From Euleptes europaea (lineage: Eukaryota; Chordata; Lepidosauria; Squamata; Sphaerodactylidae), in contig NC_079332.1 in assembly GCF_029931775.1 (NCBI RefSeq), positions 2,554,501 to 2,618,500 on the forward strand: DNA of 64,000 nt, in the 5' to 3' direction. Each line of letters begins with the position of its first letter. Within the stretch, counting starts at the first letter, position 1. Below are positions 1-12,000 of this stretch, one piece after another. A model generated the notes under the pieces. That model did no database searches. It was not told where the DNA came from and saw nothing but the letters and a program-made list of their open reading frames with translations. The translations under genes and the position numbers were made by a program.

Positions 1-45
1 TGTGGCTTGCCCAAGGTCACCCAGCTGGCTTCATGTGTAAGAGTG
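1..45 (-). repeat. MIR-like CORE-SINE fragment
   Basis: The sequence CCAAGGTCACCCAGCTGGCT is the reverse complement of the CORE segment shared by the other MIR-like SINEs in the window. It is cut by the tRNA-derived SINE that starts at about 46. Confidence 0.6.
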
Positions 46-242
46 GTGAGCATCTGCTTGACATGCAGAAGGTCCCAGGTTCAATCTCTGGCATCTCCAG
101 CTAAAGGGACTATGCAAGTAGGTGATGTGAAAGACCTCTGTGCCTGAAACCCTGGAGAGCCGCTGCCGGTCGGAGTAGGCAATACTGACTTTGATGGACC
201 AAGGGTCTGATGCAGTAGAAGGCAGCTTCATGTGTTCATGTG
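46..242 (+). repeat. tRNA-derived SINE (Squam1-like), plus orientation
   Basis: The copy has the GAGCATCTGCTTGACATGCAG head, the B-box-like GGTTCAAT and the body ending CAGCTTCATGTGTTCATGTG. It is the family seen about a dozen times in this window. The family name is tentative; the tRNA-like head is clear. Confidence 0.8.
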
Positions 243-1085
243 TTACTGAAGAAAACAGCGGAAAAATGTCTTGGCGTATCCGCCGAAGTTAATTCCTCCT
301 CCCAACCCAGAGGAGGATAATAAAGTGCTCCATTTTTGGCAGATTGCTTGAATCAGCAGCTACGGAGGGGGGTGGCATGGGATCGCACCTTGTTCATTGG
401 CGCTTTTGGCACGGCGGCTGTCATTGGCTGTGCGCTCAGGGACGAGCGCAGGACGCTCGTATTTACAATCGGTTCTGGCCCTTGGGAGCCATTGTTAAGC
501 CGTTCAGTTTTGGAAAGGCCTGTTGTGCCGCTGAGCAGTTCCTGATCTCCCCCCACACACACTGGGCACAATAAGAAATTGCGAGGTCAGTAGCCCCCAC
601 CTTCTTATTGCTTTGGCCAATATCCTCGGTCAGTCTTTATTGCAGCCCCTGGGCCATTCAGAAGCAGAGTAAAACCGATAAATAAAAACACTAATATGAA
701 ATAATTATCTACATAAAATCTCTGTATACACGACTTATCCTAACGCGTCTAAAAGGTTCAAGGTTAGGATCTGAGTAAATTATGCACTTGATGTTATCTC
801 ATTGCAGAACCTTTGCCACCGATACAGTAGTTCGTAAATACGCCAGTAAAGCAAGAGTACATAGTTTTAAGGTAAAAGCAGTAGACACTTAACGATAGCA
901 AAATTAAAACAGTTCCGATCTTAAAATCATAAAATGCAACGTTAAAATCTTAAGGCCAATGCCCTGTCAGTCCTTTGCCCAAACCACATGCTTTTGAGAT
1001 GCCAGATGACAAACAAAGGACAGACGTCTCCCCCTTCCAGGACAGCAACCCCTTTTATGCATCTCAGAGGGAAAATTCTCGTTCA

Positions 1086-2029
<944 letters not shown>

Positions 2030-2030
<1 letters not shown>

Positions 2031-2093
2031 GGTCGCCCACCTCCAGGGGCCACCTGGAGATCTCCCGCTATTGAAATCCATCTCCAGAGGAGC
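2030..2093. repeat. Fragment of the ~201-bp hAT-type TIR element
   Basis: Contains CTCCAGG and the GATCTCCCGCTATT and CATCTCCAG segments of the element described at 57980-58180. Both ends are missing. Confidence 0.4.
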
Positions 2094-2096
2094 GGC

Positions 2097-3013
2097 TGTT
2101 TGTGAGGTTCTCCAGCCAACCGCGGCGACCCCAAAAAGTCACCCGCTCAGACAGGCAGGTCTAAAGCGGGTAAACGTTTATTCAGGAGCCGCAGGTACAG
2201 CATAAGCCAGGGGTGGGGAGCCTTTTTTGTCCGCCAAGGGCCATTTGGATATTTATAACCTCATTCGCGGGCCATACAAAATTATCAACTTAAAAATTAG
2301 CCCGCCAAGCCCCAAGCAAGCAGCTGCCCCAGATGACCCCCCCCCCCGTGCGTGCAAGCAGGCAGGCAAGCAAGCAAGCAAGCAAGCAGGCAAGCAAGCA
2401 GGCAGGCAGGCAGGCAGGCATCCAACTGGTGGCTCACTCGCCTACCTGGTGGCACAGGATGGGCGAGTGCGGATCGCCAGTCTTAGATCCTTCTGAGCTA
2501 GAGATCTGTCAGGACCCACGAAGGGCCAGACCAAATGGTTTCGCGGGCCCTAAACGGCCCCCGGGCCTGACGTTCGCCGTCCCTGGCATAAGCAATCCAC
2601 AGGTTCAAAGCTGCTAATGACAAACCAAACGACAAAGCATAACTTTAAGCATTGAGTCATCCCAGGTGCAAAACCAAGCGGCCTGGGAATTAGGAGATAA
2701 CGGTGCCTAGCAGGACATAGGGAGTGAGCAAGCCAAAATACTGAGGTTGCCTGCTAGAGACTCAAGGTCAGGGCAGGGGGGGAGACAAGGAGCGGGGATA
2801 GCTTGAACAGTTCCAAGAAACAAAACCAAAGGATACGACTTGAACAGTCCTGAGCCTAGCTCATGTCAAGAGCCTGCCTGGCACGGCTCCTGACAGCTTG
2901 AACATCTTAAGAGAAACAAAACCATTAGATACACTTGAACAGAAATAAGCATGACTCTTGACGATAGATACACCTGAACAGAAATAAGCATGACTCTTGG
3001 CATGCCTCCTGAC
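2097..3013 (-). mobile_element. Possible solo LTR fossil carrying a hAT-type insertion
   Basis: On the minus strand the block begins TGTCAGGAGG (at 3013) and ends near ACAAACA (at about 2097). It has an AATAAA at about 2176 followed by a GC-rich tail, as expected for R and U5. The right flank falls inside a CR1 fragment. I see no convincing target-site duplication, so the LTR call is weak. It is a broken fossil with no coding part and is interrupted by the element at 2208-2585. Confidence 0.3.
2208..2585. mobile_element. Non-autonomous hAT-type DNA transposon with 8-bp TSD
   Basis: The 378-bp element starts CAGGGGTGGGGAGCC and ends CGTCCCTG. It is flanked by identical 8-bp duplications GCATAAGC at 2200-2207 and 2586-2593. 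The CAGGG terminus and 8-bp TSD are typical of the hAT superfamily. A CAAG/CAGG microsatellite occupies about 2350-2420. No transposase is present. Confidence 0.8.
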
Positions 3014-3216
3014 ACTATTAGTCAAAATGGAGACTAGTCATGATGCATCCCTATTCTCTCCAGTCTCAGAGGAGCAGGCCTATTATATTGGGTGCTGTGG
3101 GACACAGGCAGGATGGTGCTGCTGCGGCCGTCTGGCTTGTGGGCTTCCTGGAGGCACCTGGTTGGCCACGGTGTGAAGAGACTGCTGGACTTGATGGACC
3201 TGGGTCTGATCCAGCG
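3014..3216 (+). repeat. CR1-type LINE 3' end, plus orientation
   Basis: Contains the series AGGAGCAGGCC, GACACAGGCAGGATGG, CTGGAGGCACCTGGTTGGCC and GACTTGATGG, shared with the copies at 3275, 11195, 42975 and 49170. These are 5'-truncated LINE tails ending in CTTATG-type repeats. Confidence 0.7.
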
Positions 3217-3274
3217 GGGCCTTTCTTATCTTCCTTCCTTCCCTCCATCCCTCCTTCCTTCTTTCCTTCTCTCT
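3217..3274 (+). repeat. TTCC/CCTT microsatellite
   Basis: Pyrimidine-rich CCTTCCTTCC repeats lie between two CR1 tails and probably expanded from the tail of the first. Confidence 0.7.
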
Positions 3275-3455
3275 AGTATCAGAGGAGCACGCCTATGCTA
3301 TTAGGTGCTGTGGAAGACAGGCAGGATGGTGCTGCTGCAGTCGTCTTGTTTGTGGCTTCCTGGAGGTACCTGGTTGGCCACCGTGTGAACAGACTGCTGG
3401 ACTTGATGGGCCTGGGTCTGGTCCAGCATGGCCTTTCTTATGTTCTTATGAAGCA
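3275..3455 (+). repeat. CR1-type LINE 3' end, plus orientation
   Basis: A second copy of the same 3' end as 3014-3216, closing with TTTCTTATGTTCTTATG. Confidence 0.7.
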
Positions 3456-3477
3456 ATTTTCCTCCAGTCCTGGTGTT

Positions 3478-3628
3478 TTTTTTTTGTTTTTTTGGCCATC
3501 TTCTGGGCATGGAGTAGGGGTCACTGGGTGTGTGTGTGTGGGGGGGAGGTAGTTGTGAGTTTCCTGCATTGTGCAGGGGGTTGGGCTAGATGACCCTGGT
3601 CCCTTCCGACTCTCTGATTCTCTGATTT
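3478..3628 (+). repeat. CR1 3' tail of the ATTCTATG class
   Basis: Contains TTTGGCCATCTTCTGGGC, a GTGTG run, TTCCTGCATTGTGCAGGGGG and GATGACCCTGGTCCCTTCC, ending in TCTCTGATTCTCTGATT. It is the same tail that closes the longer CR1 copy at 29750-30600. Confidence 0.65.
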
Positions 3629-4416
3629 GATTCTCGTCGGACAGGCATTCACGCCGCTCTTCCCAGGGAGACCCACCTGGAACGGTCATTATTTGCACAC
3701 AGGCTCCAGGCTACGCACGTCCTCTTCTGACCTGTCCCTCCAAGGTTCCCTTCAAACTACCTGAAAGCACAAGAGACGTGATTTTGCAGAGCGCCGTGGC
3801 GCATTCAGAGGAAAAAGGCCAGACAGCGCCGTGAGTCACAAGCGAAGGAGCAGGTGGCCGTGAAGTTTTACAGCTAATTTGGGGTGACGTCTGGGTGGCT
3901 GGGGGGTGGGCTGGGTTGATTCATTGGGTGTAATGAAGCGCACGCTGGTGTGGGAAGGGAGATACAAGCCCCATCTGGGCTGGGATGGGAGGTGTGGAGT
4001 ACAAAAATAAAATAAAATACAACGGCTGCCAGCCCCTTTTAGCGTCCTCTAGCTCTTCAAAGCAACAGCCAAAAAACGCTTCGCCCAGGCGTGGAGTGTA
4101 GAGAAGAATGTAAAGGAAGGCTGACCTGTTTGGGTTGTTCCCGTGTCGACGCGTGCCGTGTCCTTTTGCCCGTTCTCGCTGGTAAGAGAAGCCGCTTGCG
4201 TCAAATGTTCCCAACAAAACTTTTTATTTCAAAAAATGTTCTAAAGACAGCCCGGCAAAAGGAGGGGGGGAGAATGTTAATGGTTTAAAAACCACACCAC
4301 TGTTCAAAATAGGCAAAAAAAAAAAAAAACCTCTGAACTCTTTAGGAGGAAAGAGTTTTTCTAACACCTGACATCTTTTAACAGGAAAGTATGAGGAATT
4401 GAAGGGCCTTTCTAGA
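3629..4416. other. Spacer without recognised genes or repeats
   Basis: Apart from short A-runs at about 4315-4330 I see no known repeat and no coding signal with splice sites or family similarity. Confidence 0.4.
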
Positions 4417-4420
4417 AGAA

Positions 4421-4714
4421 GAGTTGGTTTTTATATGCCGACTTTCGCTACCACTTAAGGAAGAGTCAAGCCAGCTTACAATCCCCTTCCCTTCCCCTCC
4501 CCGCAACAGACACCCTTGGAGGGAGGTGGGGCTGAGAGAGCTGTGACTAGCTCAAGGTCACCCAGCTGGCTTCGTGTGCAGGAGTGGGGAAACAGATCCA
4601 GTTCACCAGACTGGCCTCCGCCGCCCATGTGGAGGAGTGGGGAATCAAACCCGGTTCTCCAGATCAGACTCCACCTCTCCAAACCACCGCTCTTAACCAC
4701 TATGCCACGCTAGT
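4421..4714 (-). repeat. MIR-like CORE-SINE, minus orientation
   Basis: Starts with the reverse-complemented tail AAGAAGAGTTGGTTTTTATA, carries the CORE complement (AAGGTCACCCAGCTGGCTTC) and ends near ACCACTATGCCACGCTAG, the complement of a tRNA-like head. It resembles MIR in having a tRNA head plus a CORE domain. Confidence 0.8.
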
Positions 4715-4849
4715 TCTACGTGCCCTGCGACTTGGAGCTGTTAGGCAGTACAGAGTTCAGCAAAGACACGTGAAATGGTTTGTATGCCCCCAGGAATTAT
4801 CTGTCCCCACCTCCTGCAGCAAACGCTGCATTGAAACAAGTGTGGTGGC

Positions 4850-5051
4850 TAGGGATGCCAACCTCCGGGTGAGACCTGGAGATCCCCCAGAATTGCAGTT
4901 CATCTCCAGACTACAGAGATCAGTTCCCCTGGAGGGAATGGATGCTTGGGAGGGTGGACTCTCTGGCATTGTACCCCACTGAGGTCCCGGTCCTCCCTAG
5001 GGTCCACCCCCAAACCTCCAGGAGTTTCCCAACCTGGATCTGGCAACCCTA
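4850..5051. mobile_element. ~201-bp hAT-type TIR element
   Basis: Runs from TAGGGATGCCAACCTCC to TGGCAACCCTA. Terminal inverted repeats and length match the copies at 46021 and 57980, which have 8-bp target duplications. No TSD survives here. Confidence 0.65.
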
Positions 5052-5059
5052 CCCCCTCC

Positions 5060-6296
5060 TGGCAACCCAGTGGCTGAGTGGCAGAACTGCCATCAAGAGG
5101 GCATTGGGCAGGATTAAAAGTTGGGCGCGTCCGGCGGGGTGACAGGTTGCCAAAAACGGCACCTGCCCTCCATCCCCGCAGCTTCGCTCATTCTAATCGA
5201 GTTGTTCATCCATCGTTCCTGTCCTGTCCCATCGGTTTAGATTGCTGCGTGTACCGCGGAGCCGTCAGAAACATAATCGGGCCATTATGAGTTGAGTTTT
5301 ATAATGCCAAGTAAGGCTCTTTAATCGGCGCTGTGGGTCTACCGATGGCAGATCCGCTGCTAATATTCCTGCCGGGATTGAGCGGCGGAGATAAAAGCAG
5401 GCCAAGCATGAAATGGGAGTTGGCTGAGCATATTTCAAAGGACCATTAAACGTGGCCCTGACGCGTGACCGTCCTCGGAGAATCGGCAGCGTGACGAAAC
5501 AGGCCGGTGTAGACATAGCAAGAGGTCGGAAATGAATTCTGGAGCAAGTTTCTCCCAGCGCTGGCTATAGGACTGGGCTGTTGCAGCATGTGTACACAGG
5601 GAGAACGATCACAAAGGAGAAATTGGGTTTATCCATAACTAGGATTGCATACCGAGGATCTGCACCTAGCCTACCTCGCAAGGAAGGGAGAACCATGTGT
5701 TCTGCCTGGGTAAAAACACTTTGGGACAGAAAACATAGCCCATAAGGAATCCGAATAATTAGTTAAATAGAAACCACTGATGAGTCAGTACTAATTTCTC
5801 CCCTCTACAAGCAATTGAATATTGCTGGGAAAGTAAATTATACAGTTAATATTTCTCTGCAGCGAGGCTAGCCGATGGGACGCCCGCATGTTTGCAATGC
5901 CCTGTAATAAGCAAACTGCTTCAGTCCCAGGAGATATTGCCCAGCAATATGGAAACTGCAGCACAGTCAAACTGGCTCTCCTTGCGTGGATGCTGAAATG
6001 AAAACATTTTACTGGCTACACTGGCCACTAGCGACCCGATCAATAAAACACCTACCGGCAAAATACAAAGCAAATAAAGCTGTGGACTTTATTTTTGGAC
6101 TTCTAGTTGCCTGTTTGTTTCATATTGTATATATCCTTGGATCTTTCTCATGTTTATTTGCGTTATTTTGTATACTCACTTTGTATTTCATGCTTGCAAT
6201 TGTTACACTTGGTTTTTTTGTGGATAGATACATAAGACTGTCATTTAAATTTGTAGTTCAAATAGTCATTTGATTTTAAGCATTTTGCTGGTTGTT
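5060..6296. other. Low-repeat spacer, possible conserved noncoding sequence
   Basis: This 1.2-kb stretch matches none of the repeat families in the window and is not low-complexity. A 95-residue open frame at 5986-6273 is AT-rich and hydrophobic and looks accidental. It lies between the divergent BMERB1 and PDXDC1 promoters, so a regulatory role is possible but not shown. Confidence 0.3.
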
Positions 6297-6300
6297 CTCC

Positions 6301-6455
6301 TGTAACTTCCAGGTACTAGCTGGAAATCTCCCACTATTACAACTGCTCTCCAGCCGGTAGAGATCAGTTTGCCTGGGGCATTGGACTCTATGGCATTGGA
6401 GTCCCTCCCCTCCCCAAAACCCCGCCCTCCTCAGGCTCCGCCCCAAAAACCTCCG
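6301..6455. mobile_element. Truncated ~201-bp hAT-type TIR element
   Basis: Has CTTCCAGGTACTAGCTGGAA and the CTCTCCAGCCGGTAGAGATC centre, but the right end is replaced by a tRNA-derived SINE tail. Confidence 0.55.
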
Positions 6456-6612
6456 CATGTCAAGCAGAGGCTCTGCCACTGAGCCACAGCCCTTCCCCCA
6501 GAACATAAGTAAAGCCATGAACACATGAAGCTGCCTTATGCTGAATCAGGCCCATGTTCCATCAAAGTCAGTATTGTCTGCTCAGACTGACAGCGGCTCT
6601 CCGGGGTCTCTG
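6456..6612 (-). repeat. tRNA-derived SINE pieces, minus orientation
   Basis: 6456-6500 holds the head complement (TGTCAAGCAGAGGCTCTGCC, then CACTGAGCCACAGCCC). 6517-6612 holds the tail complement (GAACACATGAAGCTGCC). The order suggests two broken copies. Confidence 0.6.
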
Positions 6613-7005
6613 CAGCTTGAAATAGCTCTATTTATCCTGATTTTTGATACTAACAATTCCTGGTCTGGACCACAGTCAGCTCTGGTCTTGTGTTAGCAGA
6701 CAGAATAGAGCTTCTCCCTCTTCTGCTTCCGATTATGTAATTTATTTGATTCCTCTATTGGCCATCTGGAAACGTCCTTGCATACAGTTGTCTGCTTGGT
6801 TGCCTGAAGCATGTGTTTGCAATGAACAATTGTTGGCTTCACTCAACTACATGAGTCATTCTCCTGATTCATTTCGTAATCCTGGTCCAAATTTTCCAAC
6901 AATATTTGTTTCTGAGTCCAGGAGCGCCTTAGAAATGGACAAAGTTTTTGGGGAATGAGCCGTTCCAGAGTCAAAGCTCCCTTTTAAGCATGTCTTTAAA
7001 AACAC

Positions 7006-7957
7006 CAATGCACATCGGTTGCTTCTTTTGTTGGAATAATGCACATTGGTTGCTTCTTTTGTTGGAATAACGCACATAGGTTGCTTTTTTGTTGGAATAA
7101 TGCACATAATGCACATTGGTTGCTTCTTTTGTTGGAATAATGCACATAGGTTGCTTTTTTGTGGGAATAATGCACATAATGCACATCGGTTGCTTCTTTT
7201 GTTGGAATAATGCACATCGGTTGCTTCTTTTGTTGGAATAATGCACATCGGTTGCTTCTTTTGTTGGAATAATGCACATAATGCACATCGGTTACTTCTT
7301 TTGTTGGAATAATGCACATTGGTTGCTTCTTTTGTTGGAATAATGCACATTGGTTGCTTTTTTGTTGGAATAATGCACATAATGCACATCGGTTGCTTCT
7401 TTTGTTGGAATAATGCACATAATGCACATCGGTTGCTTCTTTTGTTGGAATAATGCACACCGGTTGCTTCTTTTGTTGGAATAATGCACATCGGTTGCTT
7501 CTTTTGTTGGAATAATGCACATAATGCCCATCGGTTGCTTCTTTTGTTGGAATAATGCACATCGGTTGCTTTTGTTGGAATAATGCACATTGGTTGCTTC
7601 TTTTGTTGGAATAATGCACATAGGTTGCTTTTTTGTGGGAATAATGCACATAATGCACATCGGTTGCTTCTTTTGTTGGAATAATGCACATTGGTTGCTT
7701 CTTTTGTTGGAATAATGCACATAGGTTGCTTTTTTGTGGGAATAATGCACATAATGCACATCGGTTGCTTCTTTTGTTGGAATAATGCACATTGGTTGCT
7801 TCTTTTGTTGGAATAATGCACATAGGTTGCTTTTTTTGTTGGAATAATGCATATAATGCACATTGGTTGCTTCTTTTGTTGGAATAATGCACATCGGTTG
7901 CTTTTTTTGTTGGAATTACGCACCTAACGCACATCGGTTGCTTCGCTGGCTGGAACA
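7006..7957 (+). repeat. 31-bp minisatellite, about 28 units
   Basis: The unit is about 31 bp: AATGCACATCGG, TTGCTTCTTTTG and TTGGAAT. Some units carry an extra 9-bp AATGCACAT, giving a 40-bp variant that recurs. I count about 28 GGTTGCTT cores. Variants of the unit (CGG, TGG or AGG after GCACAT; CTTCTTTTG or CTTTTTTG) recur in blocks, which suggests higher-order amplification. Because 31 is not divisible by three and the unit has no antisense stop, all three minus frames stay open over hundreds of bases; I do not treat those frames as genes. Confidence 0.95.
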
Positions 7958-8270
7958 GTATGAGCTGTCAAGGAGCCCTAGAGGTCTTGTCAACGGAGAT
8001 ACCCAGGGCTGCCCTTGCAGGGCTCGAGGCACCTCCGAAATGCCCCCCCCCCGCTTGCCCCCGCACTTTGGCTCCGATCTTTGCACGCCAGCCAATCGCA
8101 TCCTGCACGAGGGAACGCAAACAGGACACGAGAGGACTTTGCCCTCCAGGAACACCCCCTCCCCCTCCCCCCCCCGCCCCACCAGGGAAAACTGCAATAA
8201 GCAAACAAATCCACGCCTTTCCTGCAACGCCACCTGGCGTCGAGCGTCAGCAGCCGGGCACTCTCTCAGC

Positions 8271-8558
8271 GCGCAAGCGCAGTCCGAGGCCAGTAGTCAA
8301 CTTCCGGTGGGGCAAAGGGAAAAAAAATCCTTTGGAACGTTCCATTTCTTTAAAAAAGGGGGGAGCCAAAAGAAAAAGGGGTTGGAGGCGGCTTTGGAAA
8401 CCAACCGCCTTTTGAAACACGGCATTTATTTATTTATTCATTCATTCCGCAATCTTTAATCTCGCATCCTGCCCGCCGCGCCCCCCCCTCTCTCTTTCTC
8501 TCTCACGCACACAAGGCCCTTTTGTCGTTTTGGTACGTTCCTCCGCGCCCGGCGCTTC
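8271..8558 (+). repeat. Promoter block, tandem copy 1
   Basis: Begins GCGCAAGCGCAGTCCGAGGC and includes ACTTCCGGTGGGGCAAAG, GGAACGTTCCATTTC and an ATTTATTTATT run. The same order recurs 288 bp downstream. Confidence 0.85.
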
Positions 8559-8855
8559 GCGCAAGCGCAGTCCGAGGCCAGTCGTCATCTTCCGGTGGGG
8601 CAAAGGAAGAAGAAAAAAAAAACAAGCTCCTTTGGAACGTTCCATTTCTTAAAAAAAAGGGGGGGAGCCAAAAGAGGAAAAAAACGGGGGGTTGGCGGCG
8701 GCTTTGGAAACCGACCGCCTTTCGAAACACGGCATTTTATTTATTTATTTATTTATTCAGCGATCTTTAATCTCGCATCCTGCCCGCCGCCCCTCTCTCA
8801 CGCACTCAAGGCCCTTTTGTGGTGTTGGTACGTTCCTCCGCGCCCGGGGCGTCGC
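8559..8855 (+). repeat. Promoter block, tandem copy 2
   Basis: Repeats copy 1 almost base for base apart from homopolymer and simple-repeat length changes and scattered substitutions, including the CTTCCGG site and GTACGTTCCTCCGCGCCC. Confidence 0.85.
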
Positions 8856-9054
8856 TTTACTACGGAAGCCGGGAAGGTCCCCCTCCCCCCCGCCTTCAAG
8901 TCGCCTAGGCGAGCGCGCAACGCCCCCTTCTGCCGCCTGGGCGCTTCGTCAGCGGCTGCCAGCGTGGAGCCGGCCGGGGCGAAGGCGGAAGCGCTCCGGG
9001 GAGGAGGAGGAGGAGGAGGAGGAGGAGGAAGGCAGCCCCGAGGAGCCCGCGACC

Positions 9055-12000
9055 ATGGAGAGCTCCTTGGAGAAGGTCAGCGCCTGCAAAAAAGCTCGGG
9101 TTGCCAACCTCCAGGGCGGGGTGTGTGTGTGCGTGCAGCTGGAGGGTCCCCTGCTGTTGCAGCTGCTCTGCAGAGGGTCCCCTGGAGGGAAAATGGCAGC
9201 TTTTTGGAGGGGGTGGGGGCTCTGTGGCACCATACCCTGGAAATGGAAGGGGACCTCCAGGGGTCATCTAGTCCACCCCCCCTGCACAATGCAGGAATCT
9301 CACCACTACCACCCCACCCCCCACAAACACCCTGAGTGACCCCTACTCCACGCCCAGAAGATGGCCAAGATGCCCTCCCTCTCATCATCTGCGTAAGGTA
9401 ATAGAATCACAGAGTTGGAAGGGGGTACACCAGGGGTCATCTAGTCCAACCCCCCTGCACAATGCAGGAAACTCACAACTACCTCCCCCCCACACCCCCA
9501 GTGACCCCTACTCCACGCCCAGAAGGTGGCCAAGAAGCCCTCCCTCTCATGATCTGCGTAAGGTAATAGAATCACAGAGTTGGAAGGGGGTACACCAGGG
9601 GTCATCTAGTCCAACCCCTTGCACAATGCAGGAAACTCACAACTACCTCCTCCCCACACCCCCAGTGACCCCTACTCCACGCCCAGAAGATGGCCAAGAT
9701 GCCCTCCCTCTCATCATCTGCGTAAGGTAATAGAATCACAGAGTTGGAAGGGGGCACACCAGGGGTCATCTAGTCCAACCCCCCTTCACAATGCAGTAAA
9801 CTCATAACTACCTCCCCCACCCACCCACACAGTGACCCCTACTCCATGCCCAGAAGGTGGCCAAGATGCCCTCCCTCTCATGATCTGTGTAAGGTAATAG
9901 AATCACAGAGTTGGAAGGGGACCACCAGGGGTCATCTAGTCCAACCCCTTGCACAATGCAGGAAACTCACAACTACCTCCCCCCCACACCCCCAGTGACC
10001 CCTACTCCATGACCCGAAGAGGGCCAAGATGCCCTCCCTCCCATGAACTGCCCAAGTCCCTCCCCTGCTGAAGTCCCTCCCCAAAGCCCACCTTCGTCAG
10101 GCTCCACCCCCCCCCCCTCAAATCTCCAGGTGTTTCCCAAACTGGAGCTGCTGACCCTGATCCTAGCAGAGGCCCATCCTACAGGTCACAAGGGGACTTG
10201 GTGGGATACTTCTGCTGGTTCGTTCGGCTGTTCTTATTCTCTCTGGGTAATATTTTTCACCTGCGGTTGTGTGACCCTGTGTCAACTAGCTATTCTTAGG
10301 TGCTGCAGTTAAGCTGTTTGTTCTGTTGTCACTTTTTATGGCCTATGAGTTTACACCCAGTCATATATTTCCGTCCTTTATTTTCTGCTTGTTTGAGCTG
10401 CCGGCTGCCCCCCCCCCCCATTCTGTATATCAGGAAGTGGCTGTTCTTCCTTTCCTTTATCCCTAGAAGCTCCTTGATCCACTGATCTTGAGCAGCGTAA
10501 ATCTAACGTTTGAGGGATGTAAGGACTGAGATAAATCTTGCCGCTGACAATGTAGCCCTGGGATCCCTGTCGCTTAATAAAAAAGGCATTACGTCAGACA
10601 GAGGCATTGGATTTATATGTTAAAAGGGGAGAGATATAACGTGATCGAAGCTCCTTGTAAAAGCTGCCTTCCAAGAGGGCTTGAGCTAGTGAATCAATAG
10701 AGCCAGAAGAGCAAGGACAGGTCCTGTCTGGGTATGGTATGTTCAAAATCCATAGAGGGGTCAGCATTCAGTCTAGCTAAACAAAAGGCTCTAGAAAGAC
10801 GAGGAGTTGTCAGATAGTAAGTATAAGCGGGCAAACCACGTGGTGGTGGTAGTCCGAAAAACTGAGATGAACAAACGCGGCGAGCACGGAAAGTACTGCT
10901 GTTATAATCCAGCTCTTTAAACAGCTGTTCTTCAGAGAACCTGAGCACGCACCCTGTTCTACAGATACACATAATGTTTCCTTAAAAAAACAACAACCCT
11001 ATTTACCAATGAAGTGCTGAGCAGCGCATCGCTGGACTTAGCAGCAGTAGTGATATTAATAGTGACGGACTGCCCAGACCTTTCCCCAAAGCACATGGAT
11101 TAAGCTATTCTATGGTATGTCTCCTCTCCTCCAACAACTGAAAGAAGATTTCTCAGTGATCTGTAAAATACATAAATCGGTGGGTTGAGAATAACATAAA
11201 AACATAAGAACATAAGAAAGGCCCTGCTGGATCAGACCCAGGCCCATCAAGTCCAGCAGTCTGTTCACACAGGGGCCAACCAGGTGCCTCCAGGAAGCCC
11301 CCAAACAAGACGACTGCAGCAGCACCATCCTGCCTGTGCTCCACAGCACCCAGATTAATAGGCATGCTCCTCTGATACTAGAGAGAATAGGTATGCAGCA
11401 TGACTAGTATCCATTTTAACTAGTAGCCATGAATACCCCTTTCCTCCATGAATATGTCCACTCCCCTCTTCAAGCCTTCCAAGTTGGCGTGATTCACTGT
11501 TTCCACAGAAGCTACTGTCCCACAAAAATCCGCCTCGGTCCCACGCCACACCTGTGGCTTCTGACTCTTTTTTTGTTACCTGTGTTATCATCACAACATC
11601 CTGGTTGTTTTGGCTGAAAACACCTGATGGTGGGCCTTCAGCTATTCCTGGCGGCAAGGAAGTAAAAACGAGATTGTAAATATGTGGGTTTGTTAATAAG
11701 AAGTGAAACAAGCGAAGACTGGTGGGTTTGTTTTGTTTTTGGGTTGAGTTTTGGTGGGAGACAAGTGGGACTTGTGCTATGGTTGATGGTGGAACCAAAT
11801 TAACCTCCCCTTCTGTATAAAGGATATAAACCTCCCCTTATATAAAGGGGGCCATGTTTTTCCTCTGCTCCCAGCCTTTTAAGAGACCCATGTGTTTTGT
11901 GTGCTGTTGGAAGGACAATCTGATCAGCTACTTAAATGTTCGTTTGGAGGTTGCCAGGTCTCCCTTCCTAGAAGGTCAAAGGAACAACTCAATAGCAGCT

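Larger units (their letters stand above)
7958..9054 (+). promoter_or_regulatory. PDXDC1 promoter and 5' UTR region with duplicated block
   Basis: The region is GC- and CpG-rich and ends at the PDXDC1 start codon. It contains a direct tandem duplication of about 288 bp (8271-8558 and 8559-8855). Each copy has GCGCAAGCGCAG, a CTTCCGG motif of the ETS/GABP type and TGGTACGTTCCTCCGCGCCC. A GGA triplet run at about 9000-9030 lies just upstream of the ATG. The transcription start is not determinable by eye. Confidence 0.6.

Noticed and set aside
5986-6273. 95-codon hydrophobic ORF
   Set aside because: AT-rich, no recognisable family; a run of hydrophobic codons is expected from T-rich sequence.
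6856-7934. Long minus-strand ORFs (355, 312 and 200 codons) with repeated NKRSNQCALFQQ-type residues
   Set aside because: They follow the 31-bp minisatellite in all three frames and have no homology or splice context.
7006-7957. CRISPR-like repeat array
   Set aside because: Units are contiguous with no variable spacers, and the window is vertebrate.
8692-9339. 215- and 246-codon plus-strand ORFs over PDXDC1 exon 1
   Set aside because: They run through the exon 1 donor into the intron; the spliced gene model explains the locus.
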